Positions 23,057-33,059 of a DNA stretch of 64,000 bases are shown piece by piece. The DNA is taken from NCBI GenBank assembly GCA_044869805.1, contig JBIOXV010000055.1, positions 62,001 to 126,000 of the forward strand, in the 5' to 3' direction. Under the pieces are notes generated by a model that made no database searches, was not told the origin of the DNA, and worked only from the letters and a program-made list of their open reading frames with translations. Origin of the DNA: CAWDVR01 sp044869805. GTDB taxonomy: Bacteria > Acidobacteriota > Thermoanaerobaculia > Multivoradales > SZUA-115. The stretch's first letter is position 1. Each line of letters opens with the position of its first letter. A program made the position numbers and the translations under genes.

Positions 23057-25684
23057 TCAACCCAGCCTCGACTTGAGGCTGGCGAGCAGGTTCAAGGCAG
23101 CGAGCGGCGTCAGGGCTTCGACGTTCGCCTCGCGCAGGATCTCCGCCACCACCTGCTCGGGGGGCGTGAAGAGCGTGAGCTGATCGGCCGCGCTCTCGGC
23201 TGCCGCCGGGCTGCCCCGTGCCAACCGCGGCTTGCCCGTGAAGTCGTACTCTTGCGCCTCGAGGTTGGCCAGCACCTGGCCGGCGCGCTCGATCACCTTC
23301 GCCGGCAGACCGGCGAGCCGCGCCACGTGCAAGCCGTAGGATTGGTCGGCGCTGCCCGCCACCACTCGGCGCAGGAAGATGATGCGCCCCTCCCACTCCT
23401 TGACCGCCAGCTTGCGGTTCACCACGCGCGGCAGGATGGCCGCGAGCTCGGTCAGCTCGTGGTAGTGGGTGGCGAAGAGGGTCTTCGGCCGCCGCTCTTC
23501 GTGCAGGTGCTCGACGATCGCCCAGGCGAGCGACAGGCCGTCGAAGGTGGCGGTGCCGCGCCCCACCTCGTCGAGGATCACCAGGCTCTTGTCCGTGGCG
23601 TGGTGCAGGATGTTGGCGGTCTCGATCATCTCCACCATGAAGGTCGACTCGCCGCGCGCCAGGTCGTCGCTGGCACCGACGCGGGTGAAGATGCGATCGA
23701 CGACCCCGATCTCCGCCTGCTCCGCCGGCACGAAGCTCCCGCTTTGCGCCATCAGCACGATGAGCGCCACCTGCCGCAGGTAGGTGGACTTGCCGCCCAT
23801 GTTGGGGCCGGTCAGCAGCACCACCTGCGCGCGCTCGGCGTCGAACTCGGTGTCGTTGGGGACGAAGGCCTCCTGGCTCGCCACCTCGACCACCGGGTGG
23901 CGGCCGTCGCGGATGGCGATCGGCTCCCCCATCGCCGCCATCCGCGGCCGCACGTAGCGCTGCCGCACCGCCACCTCGGCGAAGGCGGCGAGCACGTCCA
24001 CGGCGGCGATCGCCCGCGCCAGGGCGGCGAGGCCGGCGCCTTCGGCGGCGATCGCCTGCTGGAGGCGAGCGTAGTGCCGCTCCTCGAGCGCGATCTGCCG
24101 CTCCTCGGCGGAGAGGATCTGCTCCTCGAGCTCCTTGATCTCCGGCGTCACGTAGCGCTCGGCGTTGACCAGGGTCTGCCTGCGGATGTAGTCGGCCGGC
24201 ACGCGGTGCTGGTGCGCGTGGGTGACCTCGAGGTAGTAGCCGAACACCCGGTTGTACCGCACCTTGAGCGACGGGATGCCGGTGCGCTCCTTCTCGCGCG
24301 CCTCGAGGGCCAGGATGTGGCGCTTGCTGTCGCGGGCCAGCGAGCGCACGCGGTCCAGGTCCTCGTCGACCCCGGCCGCGATCACCCCGCCATCTTTGAG
24401 CCCGGCGGCCGGCGACGGCTCGAGCGTGCGAGCGAGCTCGGCGGCGAGCCCCGCCAGCGGATCGCTGCCGGCGAGCTCGGCCAAGAGCGGCGACGTGCAG
24501 AGCGAAAGCTCCGCCAGCAGCTCGGGAGCCAGCGCCAGGGCGTCGCGCAGGGCCGCGGCCTCGCGCGGCGCGAGCGCCCCGAGCACGGCGCGCGCCAGCA
24601 GGCGCTCCGGGTCACCCATGCGGGCCAGCAGCTCGCGCAGGCGCTCGCGCCGCGGCCCGTTCGCCGCCAGCTCGGCCACCGCCTCGTGCCGCTCGCCGAT
24701 CGCCGCCGGGTCGGTGAGGGGCCGGCGCAGCCAGGCCTTGAGCAGCCGCCCCCCGGGCGGCGTGGCAGTGCGGTCCAGCACCGAGAGCAGCGTGCCTTTG
24801 CGGCCGCCTTCGCGCAGTGAACGGAAGACCTCGAGATTGGCGAGGGTCGTAGGGTCGAGGGCGAGGGCGTCCTTGGGCGCTTGCACCGTGAAGCTCTGCA
24901 CGTGGGAGAGCTCGCGGAGCTGTGTTTCGTGGGCGTAAGCGAGAGCGTTCGCCGCGGCGAGCACCGCGGGCTCGCCGTCCTCGAGGCCGAAGCCGCGCAG
25001 GCCCGCGGCCCCGAGCTGGCGGGCCAGCAGCTCCGCGGCGCGGCGCGGGTCGAGGAGCCGGTCGCCCGCCAGCGGCGTGGCGCACACGCCGCGCCGCTCG
25101 ATCCAGCGCTCGAGGGCCGGCGCCAGGGTGCCGGGAGCGAACAGCACCTCGCGCGGGCGCAGCACCTCGAGATCTTCGACCGCCTGCTCCGGCGCTGCCC
25201 AGCGGCGGCCGAAGAAGCCGGCCGTGGAGACGTCGAGGAAGGCTCCCGCGCCGGCTCCCGCCGTTCCGGCCCCTCCCTGCCAAACGATCGAGGCGAGCAG
25301 GTTCTCTTCCTTGCCCTCGAGCAGCGCCGGGTCGGAGACCGTGCCCGGGGTGAGGATCCGCGTCACCTCGCGCTTGACCAGCCCCTTGGCCTGCGCCGGG
25401 TCTTCCACCTGGTCGCACAGCACCACCCGCAGTCCGGCGTCGAGCAGCTTGCCGACGTAGCTCTCCACGGCGTGGAAGGGCACGCCGCACATCGGTGCCT
25501 CGTTGTCCGTGCCCTTCTGCCGGGCGGTGAGCGTGACCTCGAGGATGGGTGCGGCCTTGACGGCGTCCTCGTAGAACAGCTCGAAGAAGTCCCCCATGCG
25601 GTAGAAAAGGATGGCGTCCGGGTGTTCCGCCTTGACCTCCAGGTAGTGCCGGAGCATGGGGGTGAGGCTGGCCGGGGCTGCCAT
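23057..25684 (-). CDS. mutS: DNA mismatch repair protein MutS
   Basis: 875 residues from ATG 25684. N-terminal mismatch-binding domain with TPMLRHYLEVKAEHPDAILFYRMGDFFELFYEDA (the FYRMGDFFE phenylalanine-glutamate motif), connector and lever domains, and the ATPase with Walker A LLTGPNMGGKSTYLRQ, Walker B LVILDEVGRGTATFDGLSLAWA and the ATHYHELTELA switch. C-terminal helix-turn-helix region intact (SLKSRLG end). A longer upstream frame was rejected because family homology starts at MAAPASLTPMLRHY. A TATACT box 9 nt before the ATG suggests a leaderless mRNA. It repairs replication errors with MutL, which is not in this window. Confidence 0.97.
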   Translation of the reverse strand: MAAPASLTPMLRHYLEVKAEHPDAILFYRMGDFFELFYEDAVKAAPILEVTLTARQKGTDNEAPMCGVPFHAVESYVGKLLDAGLRVVLCDQVEDPAQAKGLVKREVTRILTPGTVSDPALLEGKEENLLASIVWQGGAGTAGAGAGAFLDVSTAGFFGRRWAAPEQAVEDLEVLRPREVLFAPGTLAPALERWIERRGVCATPLAGDRLLDPRRAAELLARQLGAAGLRGFGLEDGEPAVLAAANALAYAHETQLRELSHVQSFTVQAPKDALALDPTTLANLEVFRSLREGGRKGTLLSVLDRTATPPGGRLLKAWLRRPLTDPAAIGERHEAVAELAANGPRRERLRELLARMGDPERLLARAVLGALAPREAAALRDALALAPELLAELSLCTSPLLAELAGSDPLAGLAAELARTLEPSPAAGLKDGGVIAAGVDEDLDRVRSLARDSKRHILALEAREKERTGIPSLKVRYNRVFGYYLEVTHAHQHRVPADYIRRQTLVNAERYVTPEIKELEEQILSAEERQIALEERHYARLQQAIAAEGAGLAALARAIAAVDVLAAFAEVAVRQRYVRPRMAAMGEPIAIRDGRHPVVEVASQEAFVPNDTEFDAERAQVVLLTGPNMGGKSTYLRQVALIVLMAQSGSFVPAEQAEIGVVDRIFTRVGASDDLARGESTFMVEMIETANILHHATDKSLVILDEVGRGTATFDGLSLAWAIVEHLHEERRPKTLFATHYHELTELAAILPRVVNRKLAVKEWEGRIIFLRRVVAGSADQSYGLHVARLAGLPAKVIERAGQVLANLEAQEYDFTGKPRLARGSPAAAESAADQLTLFTPPEQVVAEILREANVEALTPLAALNLLASLKSRLG

Positions 25685-25693
25685 GGGCCGCTC

Positions 25694-25699
25694 AGTATA
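25694..25699 (-). promoter_or_regulatory. Candidate -10 box of mutS
   Basis: TATACT on the minus strand, 9 nt before ATG 25684. No -35 box resembling TTGACA is seen at 17 nt. There is no Shine-Dalgarno between box and start. Confidence 0.4.
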
Positions 25700-25767
25700 G
25701 CGGCCCGCTTCGCGGCGTCCCCCCAGGCGGCGGGCTCCCAGAGAGCCGTGACTCAGCGCGCCGTCAT

Positions 25768-26205
25768 TCAGAGCGCGCGGCTCAGCAGCAGCGCGTCCGT
25801 GCCGTCCGCGTAGTAGCGGGGGCGGCGGCCGGTCTCGGAGAAGCCGTGCCGCCGGTAGAAGGCGATCGCGCCGTGGTTGTGGGCCCGCACCTCGAGATGG
25901 CAGGTGGCGGCTCCCCGCTGGCGGATCGCCGCGAGCCCGGCGGTGAGCAGCCGCGTGGCGAGGCCCCGCCGACGGGCCCCGGGAACGACGCCGATGCGCA
26001 GCAGCTCGCCTTCGCCAAGACGCACGCGGAAGGCGGCGTATCCGGCGGCCGGCTCGCCGGCGACCAGCACCAGGGCGTCCGCGTGCTGCAGCTCCTCGCG
26101 CCAGCCGGCCACGGTCCACGGCTCGGGGAGCGCCTGGCGCTCGATCTCGACGACGGCCTCGAGGTCGGCCGCGCCCGCCGGCCGCACGCCGGGCTCGGCG
26201 CTCAT
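25768..26205 (-). CDS. rimI: Ribosomal-protein-alanine N-acetyltransferase (GNAT)
   Basis: 145 residues from ATG 26205. GNAT fold: VRPAGAADLEAVVEIERQALPEPWTVAGW at the start, LLRIGVVPGARRRGLATRLLTAGL for the acetyl-CoA pyrophosphate loop (Q/R-x-x-G-x-A type), and LEVRAHNHGAIAFYRRHGFSETGRRPRYYADGTDALLL at the end. The ATG overlaps the tsaB stop by 4 nt (ATGA), so the pair is translationally coupled. The tsaB-rimI order is common in bacteria. Confidence 0.9.
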   Translation of the reverse strand: MSAEPGVRPAGAADLEAVVEIERQALPEPWTVAGWREELQHADALVLVAGEPAAGYAAFRVRLGEGELLRIGVVPGARRRGLATRLLTAGLAAIRQRGAATCHLEVRAHNHGAIAFYRRHGFSETGRRPRYYADGTDALLLSRAL

Positions 26206-26900
26206 CCCGTTCCCCGCGCGCGGCCGGCGAGCGGGGTGGCCGCCGCCGCCCGCAGGTAGAGCGGCCGCGTCAGCAGGCTCGCGTCCCACTCGAGGCCGGA
26301 ATCCGCGGCGAAGGCCAGCGCGACAGCCGCCAGCGGCGGCGGCTCGACGGCGCGCAGCCCATTCCCAGCCTCGCCGAGCGCAGCCAGTAGCCGGCCGACC
26401 CCGAAGCCTGCGAGCACCGCCGGCGCCAGCGAGCCGAGCTCGGCCGCCGGCAGCAGCCGCGGCTCGGCGAGCGGGGACAGCGCGCGGCACGGGGCCGGCC
26501 CGCCGCCGGCCGTGAACCCTTGCACGAACCACTCGCCGCGCAGCGCGTCCACCGCGCCGATGACCCGGCCCTCCGCCTCCCTCGCCGCCATCGCCAGCAC
26601 GGCGAGGGTCGGGAGGCCTGTCGCCGTCACCCCGAGAGCCTGATGGAGCCCGTAGGCCGTCGCCAAGCCCACGCGCAGGCCGGTGAAGCTCCCGGGGCCG
26701 CGCAACGCCACGATGCCGCCGAGATCTCGCGGCGTGGCGGCCACCTCTGCCAGCAGGCCCTCGATTGCCGGCAGCAGCCCGGCCGAGGAGCCCTCCTGGG
26801 GCAGCGAGCGCTCGGCCAGCACCTCGCCGCCCCGGCCTACCGCAACGCTGACCACGGGGGAGCCCGTGTCGAGGGCGAGGAGCAAGAGCGAGGCTCGCAT
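26202..26900 (-). CDS. tsaB: tRNA threonylcarbamoyladenosine biosynthesis protein TsaB
   Basis: 232 residues. ASKHA-fold partner of TsaD in t6A synthesis. N-terminal LLALDTGSPVVSVAVGRGGEVLAERSL, then the conserved ALRGPGSFTGLRVGLATAYGLHQALG, and AVDALRGEWFVQGF; the C-terminal half is variable and Ala/Leu-rich, as usual for TsaB. It overlaps rimI by 4 nt downstream and follows the DUF1444 lipoprotein gene by 10 nt. Confidence 0.93.
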   Translation of the reverse strand: MRASLLLLALDTGSPVVSVAVGRGGEVLAERSLPQEGSSAGLLPAIEGLLAEVAATPRDLGGIVALRGPGSFTGLRVGLATAYGLHQALGVTATGLPTLAVLAMAAREAEGRVIGAVDALRGEWFVQGFTAGGGPAPCRALSPLAEPRLLPAAELGSLAPAVLAGFGVGRLLAALGEAGNGLRAVEPPPLAAVALAFAADSGLEWDASLLTRPLYLRAAAATPLAGRARGTG

Positions 26901-26910
26901 CGCCCTCGGC

Positions 26911-27894
26911 TCAGGCCGGCGGCCCTTGTAGTTCGCCCGGGGGTAGTTCGCCCGGGGGTAGTTCGCCCGGGGGTAGTTCGCCCGGGGGCAGCTCGGCCGG
27001 GAGCGCCGGCCTCACCTCCGCCGCCGTGGCCACGAAGACCTCCGGCGACAGCGGGTGGTGCTTGCGCGCGAAGTCCTGCCGCACCCGTTCCGCGAACGCG
27101 GGATGGAACGAGAGGTCCCGTGACCAGGCGACGAGGAAGTCGCGGTTGGGAAGGCCCACGAAGAAGGGCTCGCCCAGAAGCTCGGCCATGCGCTGCCGCA
27201 TGGCCGGCACCAGGATGCGCGCCGCGGCATAGCCGTCGTCGGACTCGATCGCCAGCCACCGGCCCTGGCTCGCGCGATCGCTGGGCACCGTGACCTCGAG
27301 CGCGCCGGGATCGCACCGGGCCTCGAGGTTGGCGAGCGCCACGGCTTTCAGCTCGCCCTCGGCCAGCCCCCAGGATGCGGCTTGCGGTGCCAGCAGCAGG
27401 GCGTAGCGCTCGCGCTCGTCGATCGCGTAGGCGAGGTCCACGCCGGGCAGGAAAGGCTCTCGCAGCAGGTCGGGGTTCTGCGCGCCGTAGCCCGCAGGCA
27501 CGAGCTGGGGCCGCAGCCGCGACCGCGCCACCTCCCAGGTCGGCGTCGCGCCCGCCGCCAGGCCCTGCTCCGCGGCAGTGCGCCGGCGGGCCTCCTCGTA
27601 GGCACCGAGCAGCCGGCGGTCGATCTCGGCCCGCCTCGCCTCGCCTTCCTTCAACCGCCGGTAGAGATTGTCGAGTCCCAGTGTGGTCTCTCCGCAGACC
27701 AGGGCCGCGCCATCCTCCTCCGCCTTGCAGCCGGCACGCGGGTGGTGCCAGCGCAGCAGCGTTTCGGCATACTCCCCGAACGCCACAGGCGAGCTCAGCG
27801 CTTGCTCCCGGTGCCCACAGGCGGCAACGCCCCCTGCGACCCCCAGGCAGGCGAGAAGCACCGCGAGACTTCGGTCAGCGTTCCGCCGTACCAT
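26911..27894 (-). CDS. Lipoprotein with DUF1444-like domain and ELPPG repeat tail
   Basis: 327 residues. Lipoprotein signal: SLAVLLACLGVAGGVAAC. The body (about 40-300) includes FGEYAETLLRWHHPRAGCKAEEDG, a helical region and PNRDFLVAWSRDLSFHPAFAERVRQDF, which resembles the YtpQ/DUF1444 family (RDFLV-W--D). Residues 300-327 are four exact ELPPG units plus a degenerate one, encoded by a 15-bp tandem repeat. A TAGAAT box lies 9 nt upstream of the ATG. The gene is first in a run with tsaB and rimI. The function is unknown. Confidence 0.65.
   Translation of the reverse strand: MVRRNADRSLAVLLACLGVAGGVAACGHREQALSSPVAFGEYAETLLRWHHPRAGCKAEEDGAALVCGETTLGLDNLYRRLKEGEARRAEIDRRLLGAYEEARRRTAAEQGLAAGATPTWEVARSRLRPQLVPAGYGAQNPDLLREPFLPGVDLAYAIDERERYALLLAPQAASWGLAEGELKAVALANLEARCDPGALEVTVPSDRASQGRWLAIESDDGYAAARILVPAMRQRMAELLGEPFFVGLPNRDFLVAWSRDLSFHPAFAERVRQDFARKHHPLSPEVFVATAAEVRPALPAELPPGELPPGELPPGELPPGELQGPPA
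26928..27002. repeat. 15-bp tandem repeat encoding ELPPG units
   Basis: Four exact units of GTAGTTCGCCCGGGG (26928-26987) and one diverged unit, in frame at the 3' end of the DUF1444-like gene. Identity at all codon positions points to recent slippage. Confidence 0.9.
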
Positions 27895-28162
27895 GGCTCA
27901 TGGATTCTACGGCCCCCTCGCGCGCGGGTGTTGCTCACCACCGCCGACGGTGGTAGCCTGCTCTCGTTCCACCCTATGCGCCCCGTCCCCACCAACCGCC
28001 GAGCCCCCGCAAGTGGTGGCAGGATGCCCCGCCGTGGCGTGGGCCTGACCCTCGACAGCCGGTGATCCGGGTCCGCCCAACCTCCCCAGCCTCTCGGCCG
28101 CCGATCCACCGGCGCCAGACAGCTCCAAACGCAGAACAGCTCCACACAAGGAGGCCGATTCG
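27895..28162. other. Divergent intergenic region between DUF1444-like gene and DUF465 gene
   Basis: About 270 bases with no credible ORF. A small perfect hairpin CCACCG-CCGA-CGGTGG lies at 27938-27953. AAGGAGG at 28148-28154 is the ribosome site of the DUF465 gene. No promoter pair stands out on the plus strand. Confidence 0.4.
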
Positions 28163-28396
28163 ATGTCGACTCGCGACGCGTTGAAAGAGGATCTGCTGGC
28201 CACGGATGAGGAGTTCCGCCGGTTGCACAGCGAGCACCAGGAGTGCGAGCGACGGCTGACCGAGCTGGTCCAAAAGTCCCTCCTCTCGCAGCAGGACGAG
28301 ATCGAAGAGAAGAAACTCAAACGGCACAAGCTGAGCCTGAAGGACCGCATGGCGGAGCTGCTGCGCGAGCACGAGCTGGCGCGCGTCGCCGTCTAG
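28163..28396 (+). CDS. DUF465 (YdcH-like) small helical protein
   Basis: 77 residues, predicted as two charged helices: LLATDEEFRRLHSEHQECERRL and LSLKDRMAELLREHELA match the DUF465 pattern in which a LKD-M--L--- segment ends the protein (KKLKRHKLSLKDRM). A strong AAGGAGG lies 8 nt before ATG 28163. Cytosolic; function unknown. Confidence 0.8.
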   Translation: MSTRDALKEDLLATDEEFRRLHSEHQECERRLTELVQKSLLSQQDEIEEKKLKRHKLSLKDRMAELLREHELARVAV

Positions 28397-28469
28397 CCGC
28401 TCGCAGCTCCGAGCACCATCCTGGGAGGGGCTGCTCGCCCCTCCCGCCCTTCATCTCTCTCGAGACCCC

Positions 28470-29162
28470 ATGACCTTCGCTCGCGAAAGCTGGCCTTTCG
28501 TCCTCCCCTTCGCCGCCCTCGCCCTGGCGCTGTACCTCGCCGCCCACCCGCGCTGGGCCCTGGCCGCGCTGCTCGTCGGCTTCCTGGTGCTGCTCTTCTT
28601 TCGCAACCCGAGCCGGCGCTACGAAGGCGACGCCGGGGCCGTGCTGGCCGCCGCCGACGGCTTGGTGACGCTGGTCGACCAGGTGGAGGACCCCACCGTC
28701 GGGCCGGGCCGCTTTCACCGCGTGGTGACCTTCCTCTCGGTGTTCGACGTCCACGTCCAGCGGGCGCCGGCCGCCGGCCGGGTGGTCGCCTCGCAGCTCA
28801 CGCGCGGCCGCAAAGTGGCAGCCTTCCGTCAAGATGCCGGCACCGTCAACGAACAGCATCTGACGGTTCTCGAGCTCGCCTCCGGCGAGCGCCTGCCCTC
28901 CGGCGAGCGGCTGGGGGTGCGCCAGATCGCCGGCCTGGTGGCCAGGCGCGTGGTTTGCTACCTCGAGCCCGGCGAGACCGTGGCCCGCGGCCAGCTCGTC
29001 GGTCTGATCAAGTTCGGATCGCGCGTGGACCTGTTGCTGCCGGCCAGCTATCGCCTGGTGGTGAAGAAGGGAGACCGGCTGAAGGCCGGCCTCTCGCCGG
29101 TGGCCTTCCCGGCCGAGGCCCAGACTCCAGGTGCCGAGAGCCGACCCGAGAGCTCGCGATGA
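28470..29162 (+). CDS. psd: Phosphatidylserine decarboxylase (short, archaeal-like type)
   Basis: 230 residues. Two N-terminal hydrophobic helices, then the decarboxylase: FRNPSRRYEGDAGAVLAAADG, LSVFDVHVQRAPAAG and VNEQHLTVLE, and the self-cleavage motif LIKFGSRVDLLLP, where cleavage before Ser makes the pyruvoyl cofactor. It converts phosphatidylserine to phosphatidylethanolamine. Its TGA overlaps the pssA ATG (ATGA), so both PE synthesis steps are coupled. Confidence 0.94.
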   Translation: MTFARESWPFVLPFAALALALYLAAHPRWALAALLVGFLVLLFFRNPSRRYEGDAGAVLAAADGLVTLVDQVEDPTVGPGRFHRVVTFLSVFDVHVQRAPAAGRVVASQLTRGRKVAAFRQDAGTVNEQHLTVLELASGERLPSGERLGVRQIAGLVARRVVCYLEPGETVARGQLVGLIKFGSRVDLLLPASYRLVVKKGDRLKAGLSPVAFPAEAQTPGAESRPESSR

Positions 29163-29986
29163 GACAGCTCACCGACGTGAACGGCAGAGCGCAGCGGCAG
29201 CGGCGCCGCCGGATCGAGCGGCGGCTGCGCCGTGGCGCCTATTTGCTGCCCAGCCTGTTCACGACCGGCAACCTGCTGCTCGGCTTCTACGCGGTGGTCA
29301 AGGGCATCCACGGCCACTTCCAGGGCGCCGCCCTGCTGATCTTCGTGGCCGCCATCCTCGACGCGCTGGACGGCCGCATCGCGCGCCTGACCGGCACCGA
29401 CAGCGAGTTCGGCAAAGAGCTCGACTCGCTGGCGGACCTCTTCACCTTCGGCGCCGCTCCCGCCCTGCTCTGCTACCTGTGGGGCCTGGACACCTTCGAC
29501 CGCGCCGGCTGGCTGATCCCGCTCTTCTTCCTGCTCGGCGCCGCCTTCCGCCTGGCCCGCTTCAACGTGCAGACCAAGGTGGTGGACTCGCGCTTCTTCG
29601 TCGGGCTGCCGGCGCCGGCCGCGGCGGGCGCCCTCTGCTCGCTGCTGTTCTTCGTCGAACGCTACCCCGGGGAGCCCTGGCTCAAGGCCCTGGTGGCCGG
29701 GTCACTGCTGGTCACCGGCGGCCTGATGGTCTCCACCTTCCGCTACCGGAGCTTCAAGCAGCTCGACCTGCGGCGCCGCCAGAGCTACCGTTTGCTGCTG
29801 CCGCTGGCGGCGGCGATCCTGGTCGTCGTCTACCATCCGCCGGCTTTCTTCCTGGTGCTGGCCGTGATCTACACCGCCTCCGGGCCCGCGGGCTGGGCCT
29901 GGCGAAGGCTCACCCACCGCGAGCCCGCTCCGGTGCCGGCGCCGGCCGCACCTTCCGACCAGCCGCCGCCCAAGGAGGCGCCGTGA
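29159..29986 (+). CDS. pssA: CDP-diacylglycerol--serine O-phosphatidyltransferase
   Basis: 275 residues from ATG 29159. Membrane enzyme of the CDP-alcohol phosphatidyltransferase family: the motif D-G-x2-A-R-x8-G-x3-D-x3-D is present as DGRIARLTGTDSEFGKELDSLAD. Six or more transmembrane helices (LLPSLFTTGNLLLGFYAVV, ALLIFVAAILDAL, FTFGAAPALLCYLW, LIPLFFLLGAAF and others). It makes phosphatidylserine for the upstream psd product. The TGA overlaps the next GTG start. Confidence 0.95.
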   Translation: MRQLTDVNGRAQRQRRRRIERRLRRGAYLLPSLFTTGNLLLGFYAVVKGIHGHFQGAALLIFVAAILDALDGRIARLTGTDSEFGKELDSLADLFTFGAAPALLCYLWGLDTFDRAGWLIPLFFLLGAAFRLARFNVQTKVVDSRFFVGLPAPAAAGALCSLLFFVERYPGEPWLKALVAGSLLVTGGLMVSTFRYRSFKQLDLRRRQSYRLLLPLAAAILVVVYHPPAFFLVLAVIYTASGPAGWAWRRLTHREPAPVPAPAAPSDQPPPKEAP

Positions 29987-30957
29987 CCACCCTCGCCATC
30001 CTCCACCCCTCGGATTTGCTCGGCGAGGAGCTCAAGGAGGAGATCCGCCGCCGCGCGGCGCTCGACGGCGAGATCAAGCTGCTGTCGACCCACGAGGCCG
30101 AGATCGGCACCCTCACCGAGAGCCGCGGCGCCGCCGCGGTAGTGCAGCGCTTCGCGCCCGAGGATCTCGAGTCGGTGGACCTGGCGTTCTTCTGCGGCGC
30201 CGTGGCTTCGAACCGGCCGCTGCTCGCCGCGCTGCCCGAGCGCACCACGGCCATCGTGCTGTCGCCGGACGCGGCGCTCGCGGACGGCAAGCCGCTGGTC
30301 GCCGGCGTGAACCTCGACCAGGCCCACGCCGGAGGGGTGTTCCTGAGCCCGAACGCCGGCGCCATCCTGCTGGCGCAGCTCCTCGCGCCGCTGGCGCCCT
30401 TGGCGCCCCGGCAGGCGGTGGCGACCCTGGTGCAGCCGGCGTCGGTGTTCGGCAAACCGGCGCTGGACGAGCTCTTCGAGCAGACCCGCTCGCTGCTCGC
30501 CTTCAGCTCTGAGCGGCCGCAGCAGGTGTTCGGCCGCCAGCTCGCCTTCAACCTCTTCCCCCCTGCCGCCGAGCCCACCGACATCGCCGCGCAGGTGCGC
30601 GGCGCGCTCCGCGACCTGCCCGGCGGCGGGGACCTGCCGGTCGCCGTGCAACTGGTGCAGGGCGGGATCTTCCATGGCGTCGCGGCGAGCCTCTACCTGC
30701 GCTTCGACGAGGACCCGGGCGAGGGCGCCTTGGGCGCGGCCCTGCGCTCCAGCCCGCAGCTCGACACGGCGCTCGAGGAGGAGCCGGGCCCGGTCGACGC
30801 GGCCTCGCGCGGCGAGGTCCTGGTGGGCTCGGTCCGCCGCCAGGAGGGAGAACCGGGCGGCTACTGGGTGTGGGGAGTGATGGACAACCTGACAGTGGGC
30901 GGCGCGATCAACGCCGCCGAGATCGCCGAGGCCGTGCTGCGGCTGCGCACGGTGTAG
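29983..30957 (+). CDS. Aspartate-semialdehyde dehydrogenase paralogue lacking the catalytic cysteine (Usg-like)
   Basis: 324 residues from GTG 29983, overlapping pssA by 4 nt. The fold is that of Asd: Rossmann N-terminus (LAILHPSDLLGEELKEEI), AFFCGAVASNRPLL, VNLDQA, and the C-terminal dimerisation domain (QPASVFGKPALDELFEQTRSLL, FGRQLAFNLFPPA, VQGGIFHGVAASLYLRF, WGVMDNLTVGGAINAAEIAEAVL). Where Asd has the active-site N-C-S/T this protein has LSPNAGAILL: the catalytic Cys is Ala. The dehydrogenase reaction is therefore unlikely; E. coli Usg is a similar inactive paralogue. Its role in a phospholipid operon is unknown. Confidence 0.82.
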   Translation: MTTLAILHPSDLLGEELKEEIRRRAALDGEIKLLSTHEAEIGTLTESRGAAAVVQRFAPEDLESVDLAFFCGAVASNRPLLAALPERTTAIVLSPDAALADGKPLVAGVNLDQAHAGGVFLSPNAGAILLAQLLAPLAPLAPRQAVATLVQPASVFGKPALDELFEQTRSLLAFSSERPQQVFGRQLAFNLFPPAAEPTDIAAQVRGALRDLPGGGDLPVAVQLVQGGIFHGVAASLYLRFDEDPGEGALGAALRSSPQLDTALEEEPGPVDAASRGEVLVGSVRRQEGEPGGYWVWGVMDNLTVGGAINAAEIAEAVLRLRTV

Positions 30958-30970
30958 CCCTGGAAACCGG

Positions 30971-31507
30971 CTAAGGCGCGGTCTTCTCCTCCATTCCCAT
31001 CGGTACCGTCGGGATGCGCCCGCCGTTACGGGCCAGGTAGTCCTCGACGTGCAGCAGGCCGGCGGTGCCGGCGCGGCGCACCGTGGCCAGCAGGTCGCGC
31101 ATCGAGGACACCTCCTCGAGCTGCTCGGTCACGAACCAGTCCAGGAAGCGCAGCGCCACGTAATGGTTCTCACCCTTGGCGAGATCGACCAGGCCGTAGA
31201 TCTGCTCGGTGACCGTCTCCTCCCACTCGACAGAGAGGGTCACGCACTCCTCGGCCGAGGCGAAGGCGTTCTTGGGCGCCACGATGGCGGGGATCTCCGG
31301 GTAGGCGCCGGTGTCGAGCAGGAAGCGGACGAACTTCATGGCGTGGGTCCGCTCTTCGTCCGCTTGCCGATAGAAGAACTTGGCCAGCTCGGGGAGGGTC
31401 TCGGCGGTGAAGTAGTTGGCGATCGCCACGTACTGCATCGAGGCGCCCATCTCGTTGCCGATCTGCTGGCTGAACGCCTGGGTCAGGGTGTCGCTGGGTT
31501 TGAGCAT
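30971..31507 (-). CDS. Bacterial non-haem ferritin
   Basis: 178 residues. Four-helix ferritin fold with iron-binding residues: NEMGASMQYVAIANYF (first Glu), QADEERTHAMKFVRFL (E-E-x-x-H), LSVEWEETVTEQIYGLVDLA and FLDWFVTEQLEEVSSMRDLL. It stores iron and oxidises Fe(II). A GGAGA sequence precedes ATG 31507. It converges on the Asd-like gene (13 nt between stops). Confidence 0.92.
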   Translation of the reverse strand: MLKPSDTLTQAFSQQIGNEMGASMQYVAIANYFTAETLPELAKFFYRQADEERTHAMKFVRFLLDTGAYPEIPAIVAPKNAFASAEECVTLSVEWEETVTEQIYGLVDLAKGENHYVALRFLDWFVTEQLEEVSSMRDLLATVRRAGTAGLLHVEDYLARNGGRIPTVPMGMEEKTAP

Positions 31508-31562
31508 GGGATCAGGTCTCCGGGTCGTCGGTCTGGCGGCAAGTGTATCCGAGCCTCGGCGC

Positions 31563-32957
<1,395 letters not shown>

Positions 32958-33059
32958 GGCGAGTCCGCGCGCGCCGGATTGTATACGCCGCCCGCTCGCC
33001 CTCCCCGCCGCCCGGCCTTTCCCCGAAACCCCGGGGATCCTCACTCAACTGGCAGAGGC

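Noticed and set aside
26928..27002. Regular 15-bp repeats considered as a CRISPR array
   Set aside because: No spacers; tandem and in frame inside a coding sequence.
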